Shown one piece after another: positions 33,286-46,261 of a DNA stretch of 64,000 bases (position 1 is its first letter; each line of letters begins with the position of its first letter). This DNA is from Amorphophallus konjac (taxonomy: Eukaryota; Streptophyta; Magnoliopsida; Alismatales; Araceae). Under the pieces are notes generated by a model. It made no database searches. It saw only the letters and a program-made list of their open reading frames with translations, and was not told the origin of the DNA. A program made the position numbers and the translations under genes. The DNA lies in assembly GCA_022559845.1 (NCBI GenBank), contig CM040126.1:47300458-47364457 (forward strand). The letters run 5' to 3'.

Positions 33286-33700
33286 CATTCAGCTGATCTG
33301 CAGATTTCACTGGTTTCTCTCTCCCGTGGGCGGGTGCTTCATCCATCTATTTCCAAGGTATTTTCAAGTCTTTGGCTTGTGTTTACTTTGGTGGCGATCA
33401 CGTTCTTTCCTTAGTATTGGGCATTGATTTCTCTTTCCCACTTCATATTCCTTTGCTTGTTCCACCCACGCGGTGTGTTTTATTTGCTTTTGCTCCACGC
33501 CTCGGCGTGTGTTTTTCTTTACTTTCTTTAGATTGGTTTGATTGAGATAGCATGCCCATGCTAGAGCTTGTTCGGATTGTCTAGGTTCATGGTTCACATG
33601 TCCTTGGGTTGATTGAGATCATTGATTTTTTCTTATCATCTCTATCATACATCACAAACCCACAAAAAGAAGGAAGCAAATAAATCAACAGATAATTTTT

Positions 33701-33718
33701 TGGCGATCACGGTGGGAC
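33701..33718 (+). promoter_or_regulatory. Element D primer-binding site
   Basis: TGGCGATCACGGTGGGAC, 10 nt after the LTR end, identical to B's site. Confidence 0.9.
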
Positions 33719-34635
33719 AACTTGTGCCAATCGTTCTTTTTGATCTCTGTTAAACCTGCCATCATCTCCTTGTTTGGTTTTCCCCGGATTTCCCTTCTAT
33801 TTTTCTGGCTATTTTTGGTTCTCTGGCTCATCTGACTGTCCTGGTTCCCTGCGTTACATTGATTCTGGCAGTCTGGTCTTCGACCGTTACATACTTCTGA
33901 CGCGGGTCTCATAGACCGTTATATACTCCAAATAGGTACGCATCCCGAGGTGCATTTTCTTTCCGCAGTTTCTACTGTGATATTCTTGCTTGGGTGTTAT
34001 CTGACTTCCTCCTTGGTTGGTTTACATATCTACATCATTGTGTGCATAATTGCTTGCTAAATTCTAGATTAGAATTTGCATGCACCCCGGTGCACATAGG
34101 TTCCTGCATATTATCATACATTAGATTACATTTTCCTACCTTGGTGTGCGGACCTCTCGTCTCCATATTCCTTGGGGCCGACTAGAAAATCGCACCAGGG
34201 ACCTCCATAAGTCCTCGCGAGCCGTGGATTCCCACACGGACGCCGGGCCGGTTGTACCTTTCCCACCCCGTGTCTAGGGTTGCATAAGTGAAGGAGTGAT
34301 CACACTTAGAGTCAAATCAAGCTTTACACCCTCTCCTATCAGGAACCTATCGTTGAGAGCTCACATCAATCAATCCACTAAAGTTCCAAAGGAGAAATCA
34401 TAAGAATCTTGAAGCATCATATTAAACAACTTGGTTGACTTGGAGTGTTTTCATCTCTTGTCACTTACATCTTTGTTAGAAATCATCTAAGTTTGGTTGC
34501 TCATTGTTTGTGTTGTGTTGTTTGCATCTTGTCAAGGTTGTCCGTTGCATGTGGAGTTGTTTTCGTCAGTTGGAAGCACCTCCTAGGGTCAATTCCTTCT
34601 CCAAGGTCTACTCAAACCCGCTTTTCGAATCCACC
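33719..34635 (+). other. Element D leader
   Basis: Untranslated region with three dyad modules (33835-33935) and the leader box at 34202-34258 shared with B (5841-5897). No gene is seen before the ATG at 34636. Confidence 0.6.
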
Positions 34636-37600
34636 ATGGCTTCTTTCAATCCTCCCCGTTCCCAAGAGGATTCCCTTCCTCAAGGACTTCTTGAAAACCC
34701 TGCTAGGGTTACTTCGTTCTCTTCTGGAGAGGGGACAGCCCCTCTTCCGTCCTCCACCCCCATGGAGGGTGGTCAAGCCACCTCTTCTTTCTCTTCTCCT
34801 TCGGCGGGCTCCATTCTCCAAATGATGGCCCAATTGGATCCGGCCCAACTCCAAGCTGTTTATCAGGCCATGCAAGGATCCAATATCTCCCCTCCCACGA
34901 TTATGCAGGGTCAACCTAATCCTTCCATCCAGCCCACTCCGATCGATCTTACTCCGGTCCAACCCCGGACCATCACCTTTGCTGGCATGGAGACGGGCCA
35001 ATCTTCTACTCCGGCCCAGCAATCTTTTGACAAAGGGAAGTCTGCCATCCCTTCTTTCATTTAGTTGGACCATCATATGTCTAGCCCAATGGTTCCACAA
35101 GTCCTTATAGGCCCTTCAGATTTCTCACACCCTCAGCCAGGGGTTGTCCAAGCCCACTCTAATCTGGGTCAGTCTCCGACCCAATATCCTTCTTATGGGC
35201 CCCCTGCTTTGGCCGTTTATCCTTCTGCTCCTTCTTATGGGCTCCCACCTTCTGCCGCGGTTCACCCTTCCGCTCCTCAACTTCAATCATCACCTCTCAC
35301 TACCCCTGCTCCCTCTAGAGAGCAGGAATTACTTGATAAATGGGCCACCATGCAACAGCAACTTGATTTCCTCCAGAAGCGGGTTAGCCCACAATCCTTG
35401 GCAGATGTTCCAGTTCCTAGCTTTCAGAACATCCAGTTCCCTCCGCAGTCCGAGCTCCCCAATTATCGCAAATATGATGGGAACAGCAATCCCTTTATTC
35501 ACGTAAGGGACTTCTTGTATGAATCGGCCCAATTCCAATATGATGATCACCTCATGGCGTACTTATTCCGCCGATCATTGGACGGCGTTGCGTTGGAATG
35601 GTTCTACTCTCTGCCACTGGAAGACGCCGAAAGCTTCAAGGTAGTGAAAGATAAGTTTATCCAGCGGTTTCAAGACAGGGTCGGCCCGGAGTACTCATTT
35701 ACAGATTTGGTGGCCGAAAAGATGAAACCAGATGAGGAGTTTTCTACTTATGCAGATAGATGGAGGCAAATGGCCGCTAGAGTGCCCGGCCATATCCGGA
35801 GGAAGAGAAGTCAAGTTACTTATTTCCAATGCTACTCCGACCTTCCGAAACATTCTGGCCATGAATGACATAGCCAACATGCACCAACTCTACAGCCGGG
35901 CGCGGTTCATCCAACACAGTTCAAGGACTCCCCCATTCACTCGCTATTTGAAAACCAAAAGCCCAAGTACCACAAGAAACCTCAAGGGCCGGTCACCGAG
36001 GGGGTCCAAACAAACGAGCAAGTTCAAGCCGTTGCTTTCCCATTCCAAGCCGCACCTTTCCGCTTCCCTCAAAACCCCCGCACTCCACAGAATCCCGCTC
36101 CCCAAAACTACCAGGCCACTCCGCAAAACCCTCCGCCCACCTTCGCCATTCCACAAAACACCTTCACCGCACCGCAACAACCACCACCACCTCCGCAATA
36201 CCACAACGTCCCTCCACCCAACGGCTACAACAACAACCCTAACAACAAGCGCCCGGCTCCTAAAAGAGCTCAGTACCCACCCTTGCCAGAAACACTCACA
36301 GACATCTTCTCAGCTCTTATGTCGGTGAATGCCATACAGCTTCCTCCGGAACGGCCCAACTGGAATCCGGCCGTTGATCAGACGAAGTATTGTATGTTCC
36401 ACAGGCAGCCGGGGCATACCATTGAAGGGTGTTTTCAATTCCGGGACCTAGTCTATGACCTCCACGAAGGGCAAAGAATTGATTGGGCCGAGATGCACAG
36501 GGCCATCATAGAAATCAAAGAGAAGAGAAGGCAGCCGCCGAGGCAGCAAGTGCAGCAGCAACAGGTACCGCAGCCACAGCAGCAGCCGCAGCAGCAACAG
36601 CAGCCGGTTCAAGACCTGGGTATTCATCAAAACCCAATGCCAAACCATCCTCCTGCTCCACAGCCTCCGCCGTCGGCACCAGCTCAGGTCAATGTCGTCC
36701 AACCTCCGGCTCCCAACCCCGAGTGGTCCTTCGACGATGATAACTCCACGCCACAGGTCATGGCCCTTCACCACAACTACCATAATCCTCCCGCTTCCCC
36801 CATCCTCATACCTACACACCAAACCCCTCCTCCACTCGTCCTCCCATTTACCCCTATTCTATCACACGCACCATCACCCGCGCCTCCGTCGCACTCACCA
36901 TTACCTACGTCCGCTACCATCACCCCTTCCCCGCTCGCGCTTGCACCCACTATCGCCATACCTCCATCTAACCCTCCACTCATCACGCCTCCGTCCACTT
37001 TTATATCCCCACTTCCGCTCGCGCCCACTGCCACTAACCCCTCGCCTATTATCCTTTCCACCACACCCTCTTCCGCACCGCTTATCCATCCCACTGGGCC
37101 TACTAAATCACTTATCCTGAGCCCATCTGAGGCCGCGGCAGCTTATAATTTCGCCCTACGGAGCGGGCGCATGTTCCACCGAAACTATCCTTCCACTTCC
37201 AATCCCCAGTCCTCCCAACCGGCTGCCGAGCAAGAAGAGGCCGAGCCACTACCCGGGACCCAATATGATTTGTTACATCATTTGGATAGGGTGCCCGCCA
37301 AGATATCTGTACTGGAACTGATTAAGAGATCTACCCCTCACCAAGATGCATTAAGAGACTTTCTTCAAAAGGTGATGGTTAGTGAAGACATGGCAGTTGA
37401 TAGCTTACCTACCGCACTGGCAACAATCTCCAAGGGGCCAGCCATTACTTTCTCTGAAACCGAGCTAGCACCACCAGAAGCTCAGCAAATGCCGTTGTGC
37501 ATTACTATCATTCTAAACAAAGTCAGCATTGACGCAGCATTGGTTGACACAGGGGCATCTATCAACGTTTGCCCGCTCAGCACTCTAAGGGCTTGTAATC

Positions 37601-38252
37601 TGTCAGAGAACTTCTACGCCCAACTCCCACTACTATAGCTGCTTATGACAACTCTCGACGGGCATGTCACGGGATTGTCACCATTCAAGCTGAGCTTGGG
37701 CCTCTTACTATTCCCATTGAGTTTTACGTGCTGGATATTCACCCTATGTTCAAGGCTATCTTGGGTCGTCCGTGGATCGATACCCTCAGCGCCGTACCCT
37801 CCACTGCACATCAATGCATTAAATTCCCTTTCCAAGGGAGGGTCGTCAAAGTCAAAAGCTTATCCACGGTCCAATCAGTGAAGGCTATTTCAGAGAAAGT
37901 TCTTCCCACATTGTGGCCAAGCAGTCGGCCTGTTATGTCAGTGCTAGATCTCGACTTTCCTTGGGCTTACGCACCTCGCAAGCCCGTCACTGCAGCAGTT
38001 GACATCAAGGTGAAGCCCCAGATCCGAGATTCCAAGGGCTGGGACATTATACTGAAGCTAGGCTACCAACCGGGGAGAGGCCTCGGTGCTCAATTGCAGG
38101 GAAGAACCAAGCCCATCCCCAAGGGCAGGAAAATGAACAGAAGAGGTCTCGGCTACCGAGAGACTGCATTGTCCATGATGGGTGATTCCGGGCCACTCAC
38201 CTGGGACTACCGTCAACACTTTGTTCGAGGGCCTCCCAGCCCGGCACATTAG
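34636..38252 (+). pseudogene. gag-pro: Degraded gag-protease of element D, with G-patch-like domain
   Basis: Gag starts at the ATG at 34636 (MASFNPPRSQ). The frame is broken by TAG at 35062-35064. It shifts near 35800 and shifts back near 35910, then stays open to 37638. The capsid-type region (about 35460-35900) has NYRKYDGNSNPF and ALEWFYSL. A knuckle of C-x2-H-x4-H-x4-C spacing at 36391-36432 is the modified type known from Tat Gag. Pro-rich linkers follow. The aspartic protease signature VDTGAS is at about 37540-37560. After a shift near 37622 the reading continues with LGRPW. A G-patch-like motif (GYQPGRGLGAQLQG, ending GLGY) lies at about 38034-38160. Role when intact: particle protein and its processing enzyme. 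Confidence 0.85.
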
Positions 38253-39135
38253 CTCACAGCCAGCTCCGCCAAGGGAAGATACAGTCTGTCCGATTGCCAG
38301 TCCACCCCCAGTGCTAAGGGGGCCAGTTGATGATGTGATTGACTATGGTCCAGCCCTTCAGGGGCTATTTCATGAAGAAGACTGCCAGCAGCAGCAAGAG
38401 GTTCGGCTTGTTCAGTGGAGGCCGAAGAAGCAGCCAGACCGGCATCTACAGGAGAAGGGGAGTTCACCGATTGTCTTTTCTTGGTCTCCCTCCCGCTTTC
38501 AATCTCTCCTCCAGCAATGGGAATTCTTACCCCGTCTTCCTCCTATCATGATAAATCCATCCTTCATTGATCCTCCTGAAATTCTGTTTGTTCCTTGTGC
38601 TTGCGGGCATTGCCCGCCCATTGATCTATCCACTCTATTCACTCCTCCTCCTCCCAACGCCCAACTCCACGAGATGTGGTTCTCTCCTCCGATCCATTCT
38701 TCGATTGCATCTTCCCCGAGCTGTTCCCCATGCAGCTCCCGCCTCCTCCATCTTGTTGTGTGGTCTCCACTGATCCCCAAAAAAACGTCAAATTCGAAAC
38801 GGAGATTTCAGTGGAAGATTATGCTACCTTGTCTCCATCCTCCTCCCAGGGGCACGAGTCCCCTGCTCCTTCCCTTCCACTAGGTCTTCTTTCTCCTAGG
38901 TTAGGATTAGGGTCTATCGAGTCTAGGGAAGTAGAGTCAGGTAGGTCTAGAGAAGTAGGGTCTTGTTCTAGGTCGTCCAACCCTTCCTCCTCTGAGCCGC
39001 GCTCGCTTGCGCGTCCTCCAAATCCGTCCCTGATAGGTTCTTGCAAGATCTAGCTCAGCGTTGTCATGCTCTTTTAAAGTGTCCAGAATTTGTTGCTACG
39101 GCAATCATGATTGAAGATGAAAGGAAATAGAGGAG
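38253..39135 (+). other. Degraded linker between G-patch and RT in D
   Basis: No domain recognised. Open pieces in two frames (to 38883 and 38676-39053) encode Pro/Ser-rich text. In Ogre elements this interval often holds an intron, but I could not fix splice sites here. Confidence 0.4.
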
Positions 39136-41523
39136 GTGTGGAGCGATGACGGACTCGGTGTCTATGAAATCTTGGACGAGAAAGATCCGATCAACGAGGA
39201 CAGCAACGTAGATGACACTGCCGATTTGTATGCACAAGGACTTAAGAAATTCGACGAGCCATCGTCGGCAGTGGATGAACCTACGAAGGAAATTAATTTG
39301 GGAACTGAAGAAGACCCAAGGCCCATCATTATTGCCGCTAATCTCCCTTCGCAAGTAGAAGAAGATTTAATTAAGGTTCTGAGGGAGTATAGCGATTCTT
39401 TCGCCTGGTCTTATGAGGACATGCCAGGTCTTGACCCCTCTTTAGTGGAACATCGACTTGTGCTTAAACCAGGGGCAACACCTGTGAAACAACGGTCAAG
39501 AAGATTTCACCCCCACATGGCCTTAAGGATCAAGGAAGAGGTCGACAAGTTATACAAGGCCAGATTCATTAGAGTTGTTCTATATCCTCAGTGGGTGGCA
39601 AACATAGTCCCTGTTATCAAGAAAGATGGAAAGGTGCGTATCTGCATCGATTTCAGGGATCTCAATAAAGCATGTCCCAAAGATGATTTTCCACTGCCTC
39701 ACATAGACGTCCTGGTCGATAGCACCGCCGGGTACGAATCTTTATCGTTCATGGATGGTTACTCAGGCTATAATCAGATACGTCTCGCTCCGGAAGATCA
39801 AGAGAAAACCTCCTTCACCACGCCCTGGGGTACGTATTGTTATGTGGTTATGCCGTTCGGTCTGAAGAACGCGGGTGCCACCTATCAAAGGGCGATGATG
39901 GCCATCTTCCACGACATGATGCATATCTATATGGAAGCCTACGTGGATGACATTCTGGTGAAGTCAAGGACCAAAGAAGAACACCCCTCTATTCTGGCTA
40001 AGGTGCTGCAAAGAGCCAGGGAGTACAAGCTTAAGATGAATCCGAAGAAGTGTGTATTCGGAGTCTCTTCAGGGAAGCTGCTAGGTTTCATAGTGAGCAA
40101 ACGGGGGATCCAGATTGATCCTAACAAAGCTCAGGCCGTTATGGACATGCCTCTGCAATAGAACATCACAGAACTTCGAGGATTGATTGGTCGATTGCAA
40201 TTTATCAGAAGATTCATATCCCAACATTCTCAAAGGTGCCGTCCGTTTTATAAATTGCTTAAGGCGGGGGTTAAGTTTGAATGGAATCAAGACTGTCAGA
40301 AGGCCTACGAGGACTTAAAGGAATATATATCCAACCCCCCGGTTTTGCAACCTCCTGTCCCTGGGAAACCCCTAATCCTATACATCTCGGTTATTGAGGA
40401 CTCCCTAGGGGCGGTCTTAGCACAAGTAGACGATGAAGGGAAAGAGCGGGCCGCTTATTACCTCTCTCGGTTGTTTAACGCAGCTGAGTCTAGATACACA
40501 GCTATGGAGAAGATTTGTGCCGCCTTAGTATGGGTAGCTCAGAAGCTTAAACATTATTTCCTTGCCCACCCAGTCAGGTTGATCTCTAGAATGGACCCGA
40601 TCCGCTATCTCTTAGAAAAGCCTGTCCTTTCTAGTAGGTTAGCTCGCTGGCAGAGCTTCCTCTCCCAATTCGATATCACTTTTGTCGTTCAGAAGGCGGT
40701 CAAAGGGTACGCCATCGCTGAGCATCTTACCCATCTCCCCATTCCTCACACCGACTCTATTCAGGACGATTTCCCTTATGAGCATCTCTCTGCTATCTCT
40801 CATCATCCCTTTTGGTCTCTGCACTTCGATGGTGCACTCAATTCTCAAGGCCGAGGGATCGGCGCTATCCTGCTCACTCCAGAGGGAGTGACTATTCCCT
40901 TTGCTTATCAACTTCGATTTCCTGCTACCAACAACATCGCTGAGTATGAAGCTCTCCTGGCCGGATTGAAGCACGCCTATCTCCTGGGCGCGCGCTATTT
41001 GAATATCATAGGAGACTCTCAGCTCGTCCTGCGGCAAGTTCTGTCCACTTACCGCACTCGTGACCCCAAACTCAAGCCATATCAAGATCTGGTCACGCTC
41101 CTTGCTAGGCAATTCCGTAAGCTGATTTATATCCATACCCCCCGTTCTCAGAACATTCTAGCTGATGCTCTAGCATCACTTGCTTCCTCTCTATCTTTTC
41201 CTCTCAGTCGGAGCACTGAGACTATCTTCGTTCAGAGATTGGACGCACCCTCTCTTCAGGATCCTTGGTTCATCAACCTTAGGAAAGCTGTAGAGGTGAG
41301 GGCTGAGAAGGAAGATCTCAAGGAAGTATCTCTAATGGAGCTAGAAGAGATTTTGGACGAAGAAGAATTGCCTTGGTATCACGAAATTGAGTTGTTTTGC
41401 AAAGAATGGTCATTCCCAGAAGGGGCAAACGCCGAGCAACGTAAGTCAATAAGGAGAGCCGCCTCAAGGTATACATTGTTGCAGGAGAACTATACAGGCG
41501 CGCTACTAATGGAATGCTCATGA
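39136..41523 (+). pseudogene. pol: Degraded reverse transcriptase and dual RNase H of element D
   Basis: In one frame: an acidic N-terminal linker, then RT with FRDLNKACPKDDFPLPHID (near 39655), FMDGYSGYNQI and the catalytic YVDD box (about 39940-39960). TAG at 40159-40161 breaks the frame between RT and RNase H. The first RNase H and connection follow (about 40370-40700). A second RNase H of the archaeal type follows (FDGALNSQGRGIG at about 40820, NNIAEYEALLAGL, ILADALASLAS). This pair is diagnostic of the Tat lineage. The frame is lost near 41490, just before integrase. Role when intact: copying the RNA genome and removing the template strand. Confidence 0.9.
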
Positions 41524-42631
41524 GATGCTTGGATGATAATGAAGCTTGGAAGGTGGCTGAAGCAGCCCATTCTAGTGAGTGTGGAGGTCATGTCAATGGC
41601 CAGGCTCTAGCGAAGAAAATCCTTAGGCAGGGCTACTATTGGCCCACTCTAGAGGAAGATTGCTCCCTCTATGTTCGGAGGTGTCTTAAATGCCAACTCC
41701 ACGCTGATAAAATCCATGCTCCAGCTTCATCTCTCCATCCTCTTTCTGCTCCTTGGCCATTCTCTATGTGGGCTTTCGACGTTGTCGGCCCGCTCGGTGA
41801 TCCTAATTCTCAGATCAAGCAGAAATCCTTTATCCTTACCGCCACTGAGTACTTCACCAAATGGGCCGAAGCGAGGCGTACGCAGAGATTAAAGCTTCAA
41901 CGGTGTGCCGCTTTATCATGAAGAATATCATCTCGCGGTTCAGAGTGCCAAGCAGCATCATCACCGACAACGGACCCCAGTTTGTATCTCAAGAGCTCAA
42001 GGACCTATGTAAGAAGTTCAATATTACATTGCATCATTCATCTCCATACTATCCTCAAGGCAACGGTCAAGCCAAAGCCACTAATAAAACCCTTCTTAAA
42101 ATCATCAAGAAAACATGCGAATCTCATAAGTTTTCCGATTGGCCAGAGAGATTAGTGGAAGCTCTGTGGGCTTACCGCACCTCCGTCCGTACTCCCACGG
42201 GACAAACTCCCTATGCTCTTACCTACGGGATGGAGGCTGTGCTCCCATATGAGATCTTGATCCATTCCCTTAGAGTGCAGCTCGATAAGGAACTTAATCT
42301 CGATGAACGTCGAGAGGCGTTGCTCGTCCAGTTGGAACTCTTAGATGAGAAGAGGATGAACGCGGCCGATCACGTATCCGTTTATCAAAAGAGAGTTTCG
42401 CGTTATTTTCAAAAGAAGGTAATTGAACGGAAATTTCAAAAAGGTGATATGGTTTTGAAACGCAAATTCATTCGGTCTGCAGGTCCTAGGTCTAAATTAC
42501 AACCTAACTGGGAAGGGCCGTTTGTTGTAAAAGAGGCTTATCCAGGGAATGCTTATCGCTTAGTGAACGCAGAAGGTGAGGAGCTCTCTCACGCTTGGAA
42601 TGGGTTGTATCTTAAGCGTTTCTTTCCTTAG
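41490..42631 (+). pseudogene. int: Degraded integrase of element D, catalytic Glu replaced by Lys
   Basis: The HHCC zinc-binding module (about 41570-41700) is in one frame, which shifts near 41870-41890 to the frame carrying the core. The core aspartates are in AFDVVGPL (about 41775) and ITDNGPQF (codon 41966-41968). The third catalytic position, exactly 35 residues after the second Asp, is AAA (Lys) at 42074-42076 within GQAKATNKTLL, where the family has Glu. A single G-to-A change explains it. The C-terminal region ends WNGLYLKRFFP at the stop. No chromodomain is seen, as expected for Tat. This integrase could not be active even without the frameshifts. Confidence 0.88.
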
Positions 42632-44323
42632 AGTCTAAATCCGTGCCACCCCGGCAGCAAGATGTTCCTCCCTTTTACGATAAAGAGTCCCAAGTGAGGC
42701 AATCACACACTACACGACGTCCCTGGTCAGGTTTTCCGCTTTAAAAGACACCGTTTCTCCTTGGCCATGCTTTGGGGGAAAGTCGAAGTCCCTGTTCGTT
42801 TCTTCCTTCGGCTGAATCCAGGGGCAAGAGGTGAATAAGGAGGCGATGACCAATCTAGGCACCCTAACGAGAGGAGGTCTCAAATAGGGGCAGTCCGTTA
42901 TGACCTGATGCCACAAGCAAAGAAACAAGGAAAAAAGAAAGCAAAGGACAAAATCAAAAGCATCATCTCAAAGGTCTATTGAATATGATTCCAAAGCTCC
43001 AGAAAGGCAAGAAAAAGAATATAGGCATGACAAGAGTGGCAGTACAGTTCCCCGCGGGACGAATGAGCCCGGTCGCACGCATGCCTAGAGTGGACTAAGG
43101 TTCAATGACGGACACAAAGTCCCGGCGCAACAGACCAAATTTCTAATGGGTTGTCTGGAGAGGAACCCAAGTCCTAAGAGCTTCTAGATCTGGCCTAAGC
43201 TTACCCCCGCATTCTAGTTTCCTTTTCAGGATTGAGACTAGTACCCCGGGTATGGCCCTGGTAGAAACACCGTCATGAAAATCTGGGCCTTGGTCAGGGT
43301 TTGTCACCTCATTGCACGCCAACCTCGGGACTCTCAATACGATACGGAGGGCTCACGTTGCTAGGGGAAAGCACTGATTTTTAAAAAATCCAAAAACAAC
43401 ATATATTTCAAAATCCAAAAACAACATATATTTCAAAATCCCAAAAATAACATATATTTTCAAAATCCAAAAATAACATATATTTTCAAAATCCAAAAAT
43501 AACATATATTTTAAAATCTAAAAACATCATATATTTCAAAATCCAAAAACAACACATATTTAAAACACCAAAAACATCAAAGGTCCAAAATCAAACAAAA
43601 AAATAACATATTTCAAAACCCAAAAACATCAACTATTTTCCAAAATCTCACAAAAATTCAAATATATTTTCCAAAATCCAAAAATGCCATCATATGCATC
43701 GCATGCATCGCATTATTTCTGTAATGTTTCCCGCCTAGTTAATAAGGCTCCACCCCTTGACCAAATATCAAGAAACCGTCGTTATCTAACTTGCTTCAAG
43801 GCAAGGGGTTGAGTCTAAGAACAGATCTAACTTGTTCCATGTTTAAGTGTGTGCAGAATGCAAGATCAAGACCAAAGCTCAAATCTCACAACTATGCAGG
43901 TTCAAGACTGTGACGCGCCAGGTACAGGCCGTCACACTCATATAACGGTCCATGCTAGACCGTTACATCTCTTCAGGCCTTCGCTCTGATTCTCTCAGCA
44001 GCTCTCTCTCTAACGGCCTAGGGCGCGACCGTTATTCTTCCTAACGGTCTATCGTTGGACCGTTACTTCCTCCAGAAACCCAAACCCTCAGGTCTTTCAC
44101 CCCGACGGCCTATCTCCTACCCGTTATATCCTTATAACGGCCCTTCTCAGATCCGTTACACTCTCCAGAGGCTCTGTTTTCCAGGCCGTTCTAAGCCAAG
44201 TCAAGCCACAACTCATGCTCATTCAATTAAGGCAATCCCATCTCATTCAATTAAACTTAATGAAACAAAAGATTAATAAGATTCCAACTCTGATTGTCAA
44301 ATACATCTTTCATAAAAGCAAAA
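42632..44323. other. Element D region after pol
   Basis: Boxes at 42820-42897, 43025-43125 and 43246-43330 match B's 3' region. An A-rich tandem stretch of CCAAAAACAACATATATTTCAAAAT-like units fills 43380-43690. Six dyad modules follow at 43911-44165, including GTGACGCGCC...GGCCGTCAC (43911-43934) and TAACGGTC...GACCGTTA (43943-43965). No sense gene is seen. Confidence 0.6.
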
Positions 44324-45752
44324 TCAAGCTACATTCAATTTCTTATCCGAAAGAGGGCGGATCTTCCTCAACTCTTTGAGGTAGCCACGGCGCGCTTCGT
44401 CGTTCTCTTCCACTACCTCTTGCCACGGGCGCACCTTGCTGATCTCCCACATGGTCAGCGCGTTCCGGACTGCTCTTTCATCTTCCTCGGTCCCCATCTT
44501 CCTAGGTAGAAGGGGAGGGTAGTGTGATAGTGCAGGAGCTTCAATCCGAGGTAGTCCGATCTGAAGATGGCACCGGTGCGGGTTGTAGATCGCCATGGTA
44601 GTATTTCCCACTAGCTGGAGGTCCAGGCCTTGACGCCGCGGTATTCTAAGAAGAGTGCTCCGAAGGATTCTTGGTCGCATGATGAATTTCTCCATTGGTA
44701 AAGTATTGAAGAAGAGGCGCCATTCATCCCGAGTTTTCTTATCCGCCGTCTTGCATTCAACCTGTGAGAAAATCCGAATACCCCTCCAATGAAGAAGAGA
44801 GGGTGGCTCCCGAAGATACGGCTAGAAGAAGTAATATCCTCCTTTGGTTGGAATTTGATTCTCACTCCCATCCAACACTCAAGGAGTATCATGGAGCCGA
44901 ACAGAGGTCCTCCTAGGCAAGCCAAGCTTAGTCCTTCATAAAGGTATGAAAGGATTGCTTGAGAGATGGACATTCCCCGCCACAACCCACTAATAATGCT
45001 GAGATTTTGGATATCTAAGAGGTGGTCGGTTGTAGTGAAAAGGAAGACTCCGCATAAGCAAACCGCCACCGCCTTGGCTATGGCTTCATGTCTCTCCCAC
45101 TTGTTTTTGCAATGAGACACTATCCATTGTGCCAAGGGTATCAAGTGAATGTGGTGTGGGCTGATCATGGTCCTCACGTCCTTTGGATTATGGATGAAAT
45201 CACTCAAGATCAAGGACGGGTCAATAGGCTCAACGTGTAGCAAACTAGGTCTTCATCCCCCACCTTAGTCTTAGGAAGGGCTAGGTAGGTTTCTACCTCC
45301 TCTAATAGGACTGTTGCTTTGAAGGAAGGGAAGATGAAGGTATGTGTTTGTGGATGCCACAATTCTATGAGGGCTGAAATACTAGGCCAATCTAATGACA
45401 ATTTCTGGAAATTCTTGCCTAAAACAAAGAGAGGTTGAAGGTGCCATGCTTTAAGAATTGATGTAACCTCTAAAGGGAGTGCCTTTACCATGGGAGCCAC
45501 CCACTTCAGATTAGAATAGCATCTTGGACCAGGAAGAGGCTAAGAATAAGAAGAAGGTCATGAGAAAGAGATGAAGTACAGGGAATTTCTGAACTTGGTT
45601 AGGTCATGGAAGCTTACCACTCTTTGAGCATTAGAGCTTAGGTGCTTGGGGAATGAGGTCAGCCTTTGTAGCTCTCCATACTCCTTTCTTGCAGCTTTGG
45701 GTCCGGTATAGATCTTCTCCTCTATAGCCATCACCTCGAAGCTTCTCTTCAT
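44324..45752 (-). pseudogene. Antisense gene 1 of D: PMD/DUF7745-like, intron-containing remnant
   Basis: Read on the minus strand from ATG at 45752. Exon 1 is 45752-45618, ending at a GTAAGC donor. Exon 2 probably starts at 45503 after a CTAAT...GAAG acceptor. It encodes a stretch close to the plant mobile domain (ALIELWHPQTHTFIFPSF, then LLEEVETYLALP). A frameshift near 45255 leads into the frame at 45243-44611, which resembles the DUF7745/PMD-related fold (VCLCGVFLFTT, LGGPLFGSMILLECW). The last part (44324 to about 44720) is in another frame, joined either by an intron ending TTTTCTCACAG or by a frameshift. Antisense ORFs are known in Tat elements. The exact family call is tentative. Confidence 0.55.
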
Positions 45753-45984
45753 CTTGTTTCCTGCCCTTTAGAAGAGGTTTTTCAGCCCTTCTAGCAGAGA
45801 ATTCAGAAAGATACGATTTTGACTAAGTTTCCAAGTTTTAAAAGTCTTGATTTTGGCTTTAAAGAGATAAGATTCGGATTGGAAGGCTTTATCTTAAGTT
45901 TGGGAGAAGACTAGCACGGATTGGAGGCTTCTTATCTCGGATTTTGCCCCTTGCGGCTCAATCCGTCTCGGCGTACAATTCATT

Positions 45985-46255
45985 CTCTAACGGTCTATCG
46001 TCGGACCGTCACTTTCCTCTGACGCGCCAGCTCTGGGCCGTCACATTTCCTGTGGGTTTAATTTGGTCTAACCTTGTTCTGTCAAGCTTAACGGTCTAGC
46101 ATCAGACCGTTATATTCTTATGACACGTTCTCTCTGAGCCGTTACATTCTCTGCTGATCAGTTTTGGCGTCTTCTTGGTCAATCATTCTCAACGGTCTTG
46201 CTCATGACCGTTATCTATCTCTGATGCACTGCGCTTGAACCGTCGCATTTCCTAC
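45985..46255. repeat. Dyad modules upstream of antisense gene 1
   Basis: Six modules, for example TAACGGTCTAGCATCAGACCGTTA (46090s; arms TAACGGTC and GACCGTTA) and TGACGCGCC...GGCCGTCA (46020s). Seen from the minus-strand gene they lie in its promoter region. Confidence 0.75.
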
Positions 46256-46261
46256 ACATCC

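Larger units (their letters stand above)
31965..33690 (+). repeat. Element D 5' LTR
   Basis: 1726 bp. It ends TCAACA, the inverse of the TGTTGA seen at the start of the 3' LTR. Here the first base is C instead of T. It holds dyad modules at 32173-32480 and 33197-33285 and a TATA box at 32693. Confidence 0.9.
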
